A stretch of DNA of 37,203 nucleotides from Oscillospiraceae bacterium (GTDB lineage Bacteria; Bacillota; Clostridia; Oscillospirales; Acutalibacteraceae), in the NCBI GenBank assembly GCA_015065695.1, contig SVPT01000013.1, positions 1-37,203 on the forward strand, given 5' to 3'. The position numbers and the translations under genes were made by a program. Below are positions 15,887 through 23,101 of the stretch, piece by piece (the first letter of the stretch is position 1; every line of letters begins with the position of its first letter). The notes under the pieces are model-generated. The model did not search any database. It was not told the DNA's origin and worked only from the letters and a program-made list of their open reading frames with translations.

Positions 15887-16134
15887 TGAAATACGCAAAG
15901 CTGGCAGGCGGTTATCCGTCCTATCACGGCATACGCAATCCCATTGTCAATGCCGATGGCAGTAAGACGGTCACAAAGAACGAGAAGCTGCTGCTGGCGG
16001 CGGGATTTCTGCCTGTGACAGACACCCCCGCCCCTGACGATGGCAGCTATGTCAGCACATGGGAAGCTACCGACAGCGCAATCGTGCGGGTGTGGAGGGA
16101 AGTGCTGGAGGAAGCACCGGAGGTGGAGGAATGA
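15883..16134 (+). CDS. Small conserved tail-operon protein
   Basis: I place the start at 15883, just after AAAGGAGG and overlapping the previous stop as ATGA. The product is 83 residues. It opens MMKYAKLAGGYPSYHGIRNP, has VTKNEKLLLAAGFLPV, and ends acidic. Proteins of about this size between fibre and receptor-binding genes are common in Firmicutes prophages and sometimes act as fibre chaperones or linkers. I do not recognise a defined family. It overlaps the next gene by four bases, so it is part of the same coupled operon. Confidence 0.7.
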   Translation: MMKYAKLAGGYPSYHGIRNPIVNADGSKTVTKNEKLLLAAGFLPVTDTPAPDDGSYVSTWEATDSAIVRVWREVLEEAPEVEE

Positions 16135-16673
16135 GCCTGATGCAGCGGCGCAGGGCGTTGATGGGAGCACTGGACAGCGTGCCGAAAATCTTGCCCGGTA
16201 CTGTGATATGGGAAAATCTTGTTACCGGTCTCGACAATTTAACCATATTAAGCTACGGTGGCGCTCATTGTAATCATGGCAACACTGGATATGACATTAC
16301 TCTTGCTGCCTCAAGAACCAGTGGCATAGGCGCGTGTGTACTTGGCTTTGGAACGCCTATGGATTTTTCGCGGTGTTCAAAAATCGTTTTTAACTATGCG
16401 CTTGCAAAATATGGTGGAAGTTATAGCGGTGCGCCTGTGCGTTTCGGCTTAGGTCAAATGCCATCAACAGCTCAGGAGTTCTACTCAAATTCAGCACTCT
16501 ACATTCCAGAAACAACTGCCTTTCAAAGAACAGTGCCAAGTACAAATATTCAGGAAGAAATAGAGATAAAGATAGCCGCAAATATGGGTGCTGTACTGCC
16601 TATAATTTCGATATGGACTGCGGGGTCATATAGCGGCGGGCTTTACAGACCGCTGAAAATCTGGGTGGAATAG
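16131..16673 (+). CDS. Candidate receptor-binding (variable) tail protein
   Basis: The start at 16131 follows GGTGGAGG and overlaps the previous stop. The 180-residue product has a basic opening, then beta-rich, Gly/Ser/Tyr-rich sequence without Cys-rich or enzymatic motifs. Its position, last before the lysis genes, is where receptor-binding proteins sit. From about 16210 to 16620 the base composition is clearly more AT-rich than in the flanking genes, and codon choice changes (many AAT, TAT, AAA). That suggests this head domain was swapped in from another source, as expected for a host-range determinant. No motif proves the role. Confidence 0.6.
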   Translation: MSLMQRRRALMGALDSVPKILPGTVIWENLVTGLDNLTILSYGGAHCNHGNTGYDITLAASRTSGIGACVLGFGTPMDFSRCSKIVFNYALAKYGGSYSGAPVRFGLGQMPSTAQEFYSNSALYIPETTAFQRTVPSTNIQEEIEIKIAANMGAVLPIISIWTAGSYSGGLYRPLKIWVE

Positions 16674-16687
16674 GAGTGAAAAGAAAA

Positions 16688-17359
16688 ATGTCAATCATAA
16701 CCTACAAGCGCGGCACAGACACCGCTCTGACCGCCAATTTCAAACAGCACGAATTTGACTGCAAGGGGCACAGCTGCAAATGCGGCTGCGGATGCAAGAC
16801 CACACCTCTTGACACCAAGCTGATACGCAAGCTGCAGGTACTGCGCAACTGGACAGGCAAGCCCATCACCGTCAACAGCGGCAGACGGTGCGAGACCCAC
16901 AACCGCTGTCAGGGCAGCGCACCGGGCAGCTATCACGTCAAGGGACAGGCCGCCGACATCGTAATTGCCGGAATGACCCCTGCACAGGTTGCAAAGCTTG
17001 CGCAGGAGGTGGGATTCGTCGGTGTGGGGCGCTACAGGACGTTTACCCATGTGGACACCCGCACAGTGAAGTATATGTGGATAGACGGAAAGGGCGCAGT
17101 GTCCACCCACAGCGGCAAGCGCAAAAAATGCCCGCACAGCTACACTTCTGTCGAAGAGCTGAGTGTGGGCAGCAAGGGCACCGCTGTCAGGGCGGTGCAG
17201 TGGATTCTCAACTGGGCAGGCTATCCCTGTAAGGTTGACGGCGATTTCGGAGGGAAAACCAAAGCGGCGGTCATGGATTTCCAGAGGGATATGCTGCTGA
17301 CGGCGGACGGCGTTGTCGGGTATGTGACACGCTGTGCGCTGAAGGAGGTGTCGGCGTGA
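16688..17359 (+). CDS. Endolysin: M15 D,D-peptidase plus peptidoglycan-binding domain
   Basis: I prefer ATG 16688, eleven bases after AGGAG; a GTG at 16676 is in frame but overlaps that site. The 223-residue product has, at about 15-130, an M15-type zinc peptidase: SGRRCETHN, then SYHVKGQAADI with the His and Asp ligands, and FTHVD with the last His. Residues about 150-223 are a PG_binding_1 domain (VGSKGTAVRAVQWILNWAG, then VDGDFGGKTKAAVMDFQ). Enzymes of this type cut D-Ala cross-links in peptidoglycan. There is no signal peptide, so release would need the holin encoded 200 bases downstream. A Cys cluster near residue 30 (CKCGCGC) is common in this family. Confidence 0.9.
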   Translation: MSIITYKRGTDTALTANFKQHEFDCKGHSCKCGCGCKTTPLDTKLIRKLQVLRNWTGKPITVNSGRRCETHNRCQGSAPGSYHVKGQAADIVIAGMTPAQVAKLAQEVGFVGVGRYRTFTHVDTRTVKYMWIDGKGAVSTHSGKRKKCPHSYTSVEELSVGSKGTAVRAVQWILNWAGYPCKVDGDFGGKTKAAVMDFQRDMLLTADGVVGYVTRCALKEVSA

Positions 17360-17580
17360 TGAGTGATGTAATCATTGTGGCACTGCTTTCGCTGGTGGGC
17401 ACAATAATGGGCAGCTTCGGCGGCGTTGTCACAGGCGCAAAGCTGACCAACTACCGCCTTGAGCAGCTTGAGAAGAAGGTGGGCGAGCACAACAACTTCG
17501 CCCGCCGTATGCCGGTGCTGGAGGAGCAGATGAAGGTGGCTAACCACCGCATTGAGGATCTGGAGAGGGCAGGTGAGTGA
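17359..17580 (+). CDS. Phage lysis-module membrane protein, XhlA-like
   Basis: The ATG at 17359 overlaps the previous TGA and is nine bases after GGAGGT; a GTG at 17356 is the alternative. The 73-residue product has one hydrophobic helix (about 4-25, Gly-rich) followed by a charged coiled coil (LEQLEKKVGEHNNFARR). Small proteins of this layout lie between endolysin and holin in many Firmicutes prophages and are thought to assist holin function or membrane targeting. The exact family is not certain. Confidence 0.8.
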   Translation: MSDVIIVALLSLVGTIMGSFGGVVTGAKLTNYRLEQLEKKVGEHNNFARRMPVLEEQMKVANHRIEDLERAGE

Positions 17581-17879
17581 GTATGCAGGATTTACAGACC
17601 ATTCTTATAGACCTGCTGTGCATCGTGCTGATAGCTGCTGCTGCATATTTTGCGGACAAGCTGCGTGAGCGCATAAACAGCCACAGGCTGAGACAGTTTG
17701 TGGAAGATGCGGTTGAGGCGGCAGAGGGTATGCTGCACGACAGCGACCCCGACGGAAAGCAGCGGCTGGGTTTTGTCATCGCACTTGTTAAGCGGGCGGG
17801 CTACATCATAAACGACGAGGTGCGCACCATTATAGAGGCGGCAGTGTACAGACTCAATCAGGCGCACAGGAGGCCGTAA
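17577..17879 (+). CDS. LLH-family phage holin
   Basis: The 100-residue product has one N-terminal membrane helix (about 7-26, LLCIVLIAAAAYFADKL) and a cytoplasmic helical part: VEDAVEAAEGMLHDSDPDGKQR, KRAGYIINDEVRTIIEAAVY. This is the pattern of the phage_holin_LLH family. Holins open the membrane so that endolysin reaches the wall. The start is either GTG 17577, overlapping the previous stop, or ATG 17583 with AGGTGA upstream; I give the longer. It is the last gene of the operon, and a hairpin terminator follows. Confidence 0.85.
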   Translation: MSMQDLQTILIDLLCIVLIAAAAYFADKLRERINSHRLRQFVEDAVEAAEGMLHDSDPDGKQRLGFVIALVKRAGYIINDEVRTIIEAAVYRLNQAHRRP

Positions 17880-17895
17880 AAGGGCATAAAAATAG

Positions 17896-17933
17896 CCCCG
17901 CACAGCCGTTGCGCACAGGCTGTGCGGGGATTT
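17896..17933. terminator. Bidirectional terminator between holin and LiaF-like gene
   Basis: CCCCGCACAGCC (17896-17907) pairs with GGCTGTGCGGGG (17918-17929). A short T-run follows on plus, and a better one on minus (from the A-run at 17888-17892). Confidence 0.85.
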
Positions 17934-17945
17934 GCAGACAATATG

Positions 17946-18695
17946 TCAGATAATTTCCACCGAGCCGAAGATGCCGTTGGCTTCTACGGTGACGGTGGGT
18001 GCGCCCTCTATGGGAGCGGCGGGAGAGCAGTTGACCGAGCCGAAGATGGCACTGCGCTCAACAGCGTAGTTTACGTTGGCGACACGCTTGATGATCAGCT
18101 TGCCGAAGATGCCGTTGGCATCTATCGTGCAGTTGTTTTCGATGACTGCACCGCTGAGGTCAACCACAAGGCTGCCGAAGATGGCATTGAACCCGCCGCC
18201 GGTGAAGACCTGACCATCGTAGCTGACGACCTGCTCGGAGAAGATGGAGGAAACCTCGCCGTCCTCTGCGTCAACATGAATACCCTTGTCAATGATTATG
18301 TGGTTGCCGTTCTCGTCCTCAATGTAGGGCGCGCAGTGCGTGCGGTTAAGACCGAGGGCGTGACCGATGGAGCCGATGCCGATGATGAACAGCAGTGCGG
18401 CAACGATCATGTGCCATACGGCAACATTGTCCAGTATGCCGTCAAACCAGCCCTGCGACCTGATGAGCAGCCCGCCGCCTACCAGCATCATGCCGAAGGA
18501 GAAGAGGCGGCCGCCGCGCTTTATCATGCCGATAAGACCAAGGGCGAGGAGCAGCAGTGCGGGCCAGCTTCTGGTTATCAGGTCGGGGAGGAAGCTCTTG
18601 TCAAACACCATGGCGGCGACAAAGCCCGCGCAGGCGGCAAGGAACAGCAATCCTACCAGCAGGGAGGAGATTCGGGAACGTGTACTGATTTTCAT
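17946..18695 (-). CDS. LiaF-like membrane protein
   Basis: A 249-residue protein with about four membrane helices in its first 115 residues (SLLVGLLFLAACAGFVAAMV; PALLLLALGLIGMI; LFSFGMMLVGGGLLI; HMIVAALLFIIGIGSIGHAL). A C-terminal beta-helix-like domain contains a recurring IFG motif (NAIFGSLVV, NGIFGKLII, SAIFGSVN, NGIFGSVEI). This is the layout of LiaF/YvqF proteins, which in Firmicutes restrain LiaRS-type two-component systems that sense cell-wall damage. No liaRS pair is adjacent; the two-component genes at 20895 are OmpR-type instead. The C-terminal repeats are clear, the regulatory role is inference. Confidence 0.78.
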   Translation of the reverse strand: MKISTRSRISSLLVGLLFLAACAGFVAAMVFDKSFLPDLITRSWPALLLLALGLIGMIKRGGRLFSFGMMLVGGGLLIRSQGWFDGILDNVAVWHMIVAALLFIIGIGSIGHALGLNRTHCAPYIEDENGNHIIIDKGIHVDAEDGEVSSIFSEQVVSYDGQVFTGGGFNAIFGSLVVDLSGAVIENNCTIDANGIFGKLIIKRVANVNYAVERSAIFGSVNCSPAAPIEGAPTVTVEANGIFGSVEII

Positions 18696-18760
18696 TTTCT
18701 TTCTTTCCTTTCTTCACATCGGAATCGGTCAAATTATGCAGTTGCGCTTTGCTGAAAACG

Positions 18761-18788
18761 ATTATATCACACATTTTCCGAAAAGCAA
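18761..18788 (-). promoter_or_regulatory. Promoter of the LiaF-like gene
   Basis: Minus strand TTGCTT (18788-18783), 16 bases, TATAAT (18766-18761). Confidence 0.7.
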
Positions 18789-18820
18789 TTACATAAGTGA
18801 AATGCAGAGCTGCACAAGCA

Positions 18821-18853
18821 AAAAAAACAGCGGACGACCTGCGCCGTCCGCTG
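18821..18853 (-). terminator. Intrinsic terminator of the PotD-like gene
   Basis: CAGCGGACG (18828-18836) pairs with CGTCCGCTG (18845-18853); on the minus strand seven or more T follow. Confidence 0.92.
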
Positions 18854-18875
18854 TGCGGTAAATACTTATTGGGGG

Positions 18876-19982
18876 TTAGCCCTGTGTCTTGAGTTCAACC
18901 CAAAGATTGTTCATCAGCTCGTAAATATCGACAGGCAGGTCGGTAAAGACCTCGCTCTCTGCGATGATTTCCTCAGGCGGATAGAAGCTGGGGTTATTCT
19001 TTACCTCGGGGCTGAGAAGCTCATATGCCTCGGTGTGGGGGGTGGAGTAGCATATATACTCGATGTTCTCCAGAGCAATGTCGGTTTCGCACATGAAGTT
19101 GATGAACTGCTCTGCTGCCTTCTTGTGGGTGGAGGTCTTGAGAACACACATGGAGTCGAAGAAGAGGTTGGTGCCTTCCTTGGGGATAAAGAAGCCGATG
19201 TCCTCGTTCTCGTCCATAAGGATACGGGCATCGCCGGCGTAGTAGGGAGCAAGAGCTGCCTCGCCGTTTGCCATCTTGTCGAAGATCTGATCCATTACAT
19301 AGGCCTGTACCAGAGGCTTCTGCTCTGCCAGCAGCTCATAAGCCTCCTGCCACTCATCGGGATTGGTGGTGTTGAGGGAATAGCCCAGCTTGGAAAGGGC
19401 AATGCCGAAAGCATCGCGCTGGTTGTCAAACATCAGGATATCGCCGGCATACTTTTCGTCCCAGAGAATATCCCAGGATTGCTTCGCAATGTCTGCCTCG
19501 TCAACCATGGTCTTGTTGTAGAAAACACCCACAACGCCCCAGGTGTAAGGCACCGTGTATCTGCCCTCGGGGTCATAGTCGAGGTTCAGATAATCCTCGC
19601 CGATATACTGCACGTTGGGGATATTCGAGAAATCCAGCTCTGCAAGCATATCTTCGGCTATCATCTTTTCAATCATGTAGTCGGACGGGATGACCACATC
19701 GTAGTCGGCAGCACCGCTGGAGATTTTTGCGTACATCTCTTCGTTGCTGGCGTAGGTCGTGTAATTGACCTCGATGCCGGTCTGTCTGGTGAACTCGGCA
19801 ATAACGTCCATACAGCCGTCGTCACCGTTGGCGATGTACTCGCCCCAGTTGTAGACATTGATGACCTCGCCGGTCAGCGGTACGCCGCCGGTTTCTTTAC
19901 ACCCGGAGAGGGTGAACGCGGAGGTCGCAGCAGCGGCGAGCATAAACACCGCAAGCAGCACGGAAGCAATCTTTTTTGTCAA
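18876..19982 (-). CDS. potD: Polyamine-binding lipoprotein, PotD-like (orphan)
   Basis: A 368-residue protein with a TTG start nine bases after GGAGG. The N-terminus is a lipoprotein signal with lipobox TLSGC (Cys28), so it is membrane-anchored outside. The body is a type-2 periplasmic-binding fold: NVYNWGEYI, SNEEMYAKISSG, YDVVIPSDYMIEKM, VPYTWGVVGVFYNK, and LAPYYAGDARILMDEN are hallmarks of PotD/PotF. It should bind spermidine or putrescine for a PotABC importer. The potA, potB and potC genes normally precede potD in one operon, but here only unrelated genes lie upstream and the gene has its own promoter. It therefore works with a transporter encoded elsewhere, or the operon was split. Confidence 0.92.
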   Translation of the reverse strand: MTKKIASVLLAVFMLAAAATSAFTLSGCKETGGVPLTGEVINVYNWGEYIANGDDGCMDVIAEFTRQTGIEVNYTTYASNEEMYAKISSGAADYDVVIPSDYMIEKMIAEDMLAELDFSNIPNVQYIGEDYLNLDYDPEGRYTVPYTWGVVGVFYNKTMVDEADIAKQSWDILWDEKYAGDILMFDNQRDAFGIALSKLGYSLNTTNPDEWQEAYELLAEQKPLVQAYVMDQIFDKMANGEAALAPYYAGDARILMDENEDIGFFIPKEGTNLFFDSMCVLKTSTHKKAAEQFINFMCETDIALENIEYICYSTPHTEAYELLSPEVKNNPSFYPPEEIIAESEVFTDLPVDIYELMNNLWVELKTQG

Positions 19983-20092
19983 CTATCATTCCTCCAATGA
20001 TATAATTTTTTGAGGGTGAACAAATGAAAATATATGCAGCAAAGTGGCAGACAGTGCGCATATATTTGCGGAATACCCACTCTCAATGGCGA

Positions 20093-20121
20093 AGTATAGC
20101 ATATATTTTCGGGTGCGTCAA
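20093..20121 (-). promoter_or_regulatory. Promoter of the PotD-like gene
   Basis: Minus strand TTGACG (20121-20116), 17 bases, TATACT (20098-20093). The leader is about 105 bases and AT-rich. Confidence 0.8.
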
Positions 20122-20220
20122 TAGGCATAAAATTCAATTTTTGTGTATATTTTCTTCGCCGAATTATGAATGATATTACATAACGGAATGATGGGCAGGC
20201 TGTTTAGGCAGAACAATAAC

Positions 20221-20712
20221 TTACCTGCCGTACAGGCGTGCGGTCATGTCGATGTCTTCCGTCACCTGCACCATGTATTCGCGGCATTCGGGGTCGCGTG
20301 CCAGCACACGTCCCGCGCGGCGCACTGCCCGCACAAAGCCCGGGTCAAAGGCTACTTCATCGCTGAATTCTGCCAGCGGACACAGCTTGATTGCCCGTGC
20401 GTCCAGCCCTGCGGTGACGTGTCCGCGCTCGTCGGTCAGCGGGAAAAGCGGGAAGAGGCGGCAGGCCAGCGGGCGCTGCTCCCTGTCGCAGGTCCCGTCG
20501 CACACGGCAAGGGTGCCTCCCTCTGCCTCCACAGTGCGCAGGGTGGTGGTTTCCCCGGGGAAGAGGCGCATACCGTCGGTGTCGCTGCCTTTGCAGCAGG
20601 CGCAGTCGCACAGCACACCGCAATCCTTGCCCAGCGGCGTGCGGCTGCCTATGATGCGCAATACCTTTTCATACAGCTTTTTCCTGCTGTCGGAATCATA
20701 GCTTTTCTTCAT
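20221..20712 (-). CDS. YkgJ-like Cys-cluster protein
   Basis: A 163-residue soluble protein with a Cys-rich core: CGVLCDCACCKG, later CDGTCDREQRPLACRLFPLFP, and a further Cys in IKLCPLAEF. The RPLACRLFPLFP stretch resembles the YkgJ/UPF0153 family, which is predicted to bind zinc or an iron-sulfur cluster and is common in anaerobes. GGGAGG precedes the ATG. It is a single gene, divergent from the two-component system. No enzymatic role can be read from the sequence. Confidence 0.65.
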   Translation of the reverse strand: MKKSYDSDSRKKLYEKVLRIIGSRTPLGKDCGVLCDCACCKGSDTDGMRLFPGETTTLRTVEAEGGTLAVCDGTCDREQRPLACRLFPLFPLTDERGHVTAGLDARAIKLCPLAEFSDEVAFDPGFVRAVRRAGRVLARDPECREYMVQVTEDIDMTARLYGR

Positions 20713-20759
20713 GCCGAATGTTCCTCCCTGTATCGGTCTGGCGGTGGATTCTGTTTATA

Positions 20760-20789
20760 ATTTTACAGCTTTTATCAACTATTTGTCAA
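20760..20789 (-). promoter_or_regulatory. Promoter of the Cys-cluster gene
   Basis: Minus strand TTGACA (20789-20784), 18 bases, TAAAAT (20765-20760). Confidence 0.65.
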
Positions 20790-20816
20790 GAAAACTGTAT
20801 AATCGCTTGACAGAAT

Positions 20817-20844
20817 TGATAAATAATGTATAATATTATACTGA
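20817..20844 (+). promoter_or_regulatory. Promoter of the two-component operon
   Basis: TTGACA (20817-20822), 16 bases, TATAAT (20839-20844). Both hexamers are perfect. It lies back to back with the minus-strand promoter at 20760-20789. Confidence 0.88.
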
Positions 20845-20894
20845 ATAGTTATCGTTATTATAGCTATGATTAATGGTGCCTGGAGGTCAAAATT

Positions 20895-21602
20895 ATGCCT
20901 GAAAAAATAAAGGTGCTTATCGTTGATGACAGTCCGGAAATCCGTGACGTTGTCCATATCCTGCTCGAGAGCGAGGGCTATGACGTTATCGAGGCGGCTG
21001 ACGGTGCAGCGGCAGTTTCTGCGGTGCGCGAAAATCCCACCATTGACCTGATTATTCTGGATATAATGATGCCGGGTATGTCCGGCTACGAGGCTTGCAC
21101 TCTCATACGCGAGATAAGCTCCGCGCCGGTGCTTTTCCTCTCTGCCAAATCGCAGGAGATGGACAAGCGTGACGCCTATCAGAGCGGCGGCGACGACTAT
21201 CTTCCCAAGCCCTTCTCCGGCGCTGAGCTGCTGATGAAGGTGGGCTCCCTGCTGCGCCGCTATCTCAACTACCGCGGCAAGGGCGGCGATGCCATTACCG
21301 CAGGCACAATCCGCCTTGGCGAGATTGAGGTGGACACAGTGCATCACACCGTCACCAAGGACGGCGAGCGCATCACCCTTACCTCCAAGGAGTTTGAGAT
21401 ACTCAGCTTCCTTGCAGGCGGAAGAGGCAAGACCTTCAGCGTCAAGGAGATCTTTGAAGGTGTCTGGCACGAGCAGTATTTCGCGTCCTCTGCCAACACC
21501 GTCATGGTACATATACTCAACCTGCGCAAGAAGCTGGAGACCAACTGCGACAACCCGCAGATAGTCCGTACAGTGTGGGGAAAGGGGTATCAGATTGACT
21601 GA
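20895..21602 (+). CDS. OmpR-family response regulator
   Basis: The 235-residue protein has a receiver domain (1-118) with acidic pocket Asp11-Asp12, phospho-acceptor Asp56 in LIILDIMMPG, and the conserved Lys in YLPKPFSGAEL. A winged-helix DNA-binding domain (about 140-235) contains LTSKEFEILSFLAG and VRTVWGKGYQID. This is the VanR/PhoB type. GGAGGT precedes the ATG. Its last codons overlap the TTG start of the kinase gene by eight bases, so the two are made together. The target genes are unknown; the immediately downstream CAP protein gene has its own promoter and could be one. Confidence 0.95.
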   Translation: MPEKIKVLIVDDSPEIRDVVHILLESEGYDVIEAADGAAAVSAVRENPTIDLIILDIMMPGMSGYEACTLIREISSAPVLFLSAKSQEMDKRDAYQSGGDDYLPKPFSGAELLMKVGSLLRRYLNYRGKGGDAITAGTIRLGEIEVDTVHHTVTKDGERITLTSKEFEILSFLAGGRGKTFSVKEIFEGVWHEQYFASSANTVMVHILNLRKKLETNCDNPQIVRTVWGKGYQID

Positions 21603-22941
21603 ACGGGGGAGTTACCTCTCCCTGCGAACAAGAACGGCGGCACTGCTGCTCTTTTCTGTTGTGTGCAGTCTGCTGCTTTTCACAATCCTTCAGGTGGCAG
21701 GAGAGCAGCTTCTGGCTGAATCCTGCCAGTCGCCGGAGGCACAGCTCAGGCGGGAGGAAAGGATAATCGAGCGTTTTTCGGAATATGTCATGGAGCATGA
21801 CATAGCGCTGAGCGACGCGGAGAAGCTGGCGGAGTGGGGGAGAATGAACCCCGGCGCAGATATTCAGCTCTACCGCGAGGAGCGGCTGGTGTATGACACC
21901 GGCTCCTTTGACTACTTCACCGGCACCGATTACACCGTGAGCCAATCCAGTCTGGTGCTGACCGATGATATGCGCAGCTATGTTGTTCCCATGGCGGACG
22001 GCTCCGCACGGGCGGTGGTCTTTGATTACTCCTCCGAGGACGACTACATCTGGCTGAAATACCTGCTCTTTGCGGTTTGCTGCGGCATTTTTATCGCCGT
22101 AATGCTCTATTTTGACTGGCGCAAGACCCGACGGATAGTGGAGCTGTGCGAGAGGGTAAAGGATATTACCGCAGGCGGCCTGAGCGAGCGCATATCGGTG
22201 GACGGCAACGACGAGCTTTCCGAGCTGGGTGCCAACATCGACGAGATGCGCATAACCATCATCGAGCGCATAGAGAGCGAGCAGGAGGCGATGAAGGCCA
22301 ACTCCGAGCTGGTCACCGCTATGTCCCACGACCTGCGCACCCCCCTGACCGCGCTGCTTGGCTATCTTGACATAATGGCGCGGGGAGGTATGCGCACCGA
22401 GGAGCAGAAGAGCAAATACCTTGGCGTGTGCCTGGAAAAGGCCTATCAGATAAAGGAGATGTCGGACGAGATGTTCCAGTATTTCCTCGCCTTTGACATC
22501 ACCCGCAAGGGCGTTAAGACCGAGCCGGTCTCTGCGGAAACGCTGGTACAGCAGATGGTGCTGGAGCATATCATATATCTGCGCGATCACGGCTTTGACA
22601 TCACTATCAATGACCTGGGCGAGGACGTCATTGTCGCAATAGAGAATGACGGAATGCGGCGTGTGTTTGACAACGTGTTTTTCAACATGGAGAAGTATGC
22701 CGACAGCAGCCGCCCTGCCACGGTGACTGTCAGTGCCAGCGGCGATTCCTTTATCATCGAGGCTGCCAACTACTGCCGTCCGGATATTGAACGCATCGAG
22801 GGCACGCATATCGGCATCAAGACCTGCCAGAGAATAATGGGTGCTATAGGCGGACGCTTTACCGCCGCACGCGAAGATGACCGCTTCATAGTTTCTGTCC
22901 AGATACCGCTGGCAAAGGACGAGAACGAAGAGTGGGAATAA
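21595..22941 (+). CDS. Sensor histidine kinase with atypical ATP lid
   Basis: TTG start overlapping the regulator stop. The 448-residue protein has two membrane helices (about 8-32 and 150-172) flanking an extracellular sensor of about 115 residues, then a HAMP-like linker. A HisKA domain carries His245 in TAMSHDLRTPLTALLGYL. An ATPase domain follows with an N-box-like NVFFNMEKYA and a G2-like GTHIGIKTCQRIMG. The usual DxGxG (G1) box is missing; in its place is EAANYCRPDIERIEG, so the ATP lid is short or altered. It partners the regulator encoded just upstream. The signal sensed cannot be read from the sensor. Autokinase activity is likely but should not be assumed. Confidence 0.9.
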   Translation: MTERGSYLSLRTRTAALLLFSVVCSLLLFTILQVAGEQLLAESCQSPEAQLRREERIIERFSEYVMEHDIALSDAEKLAEWGRMNPGADIQLYREERLVYDTGSFDYFTGTDYTVSQSSLVLTDDMRSYVVPMADGSARAVVFDYSSEDDYIWLKYLLFAVCCGIFIAVMLYFDWRKTRRIVELCERVKDITAGGLSERISVDGNDELSELGANIDEMRITIIERIESEQEAMKANSELVTAMSHDLRTPLTALLGYLDIMARGGMRTEEQKSKYLGVCLEKAYQIKEMSDEMFQYFLAFDITRKGVKTEPVSAETLVQQMVLEHIIYLRDHGFDITINDLGEDVIVAIENDGMRRVFDNVFFNMEKYADSSRPATVTVSASGDSFIIEAANYCRPDIERIEGTHIGIKTCQRIMGAIGGRFTAAREDDRFIVSVQIPLAKDENEEWE

Positions 22942-23020
22942 AGAAATAAGGAAAGAATACAGCACAGTCAGCCCTAATTATTGTTTATCGTTAAGAATTA
23001 ATAAAACTGCCCTGAATTGG

Positions 23021-23049
23021 TTGAATGTGCTGCGGATTTACTGTATAAT
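23021..23049 (+). promoter_or_regulatory. Promoter of the CAP-domain gene
   Basis: TTGAAT (23021-23026), 17 bases, TATAAT (23044-23049). Confidence 0.78.
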
Positions 23050-23101
23050 CTGTTTGTAACACCCCGGCCGCTCAGGCGGCTCTGAATAAGGAGGGCAATG
23101 T

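Noticed and set aside
15131-16673. Diversity-generating retroelement variable region
   Set aside because: No reverse transcriptase and no near-copy template of the receptor-binding gene is in the window.
10394-17879. Complete prophage
   Set aside because: Only tail-tip-type and lysis genes are present; no head, packaging, tail tube, replication or integration genes and no attachment repeats could be seen.
17922-18755. Plus-strand open frame of 277 codons opposite the LiaF-like gene
   Set aside because: The minus-strand product has clear membrane helices and IFG repeats; the plus frame starts inside a terminator and has low-complexity Asp/Glu/Ala sequence.
19035-20000. Plus-strand open frame of 321 codons opposite the PotD-like gene
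   Set aside because: PotD motifs, lipobox, promoter and terminator are all on the minus strand; the antisense frame has no ribosome site.
21517-22965. Minus-strand open frame of 482 codons opposite the histidine kinase
   Set aside because: The plus strand has unmistakable kinase motifs and coupled start; the antisense frame is His/Ala/Gly-rich without any domain and is kept open by GC-rich codon use.
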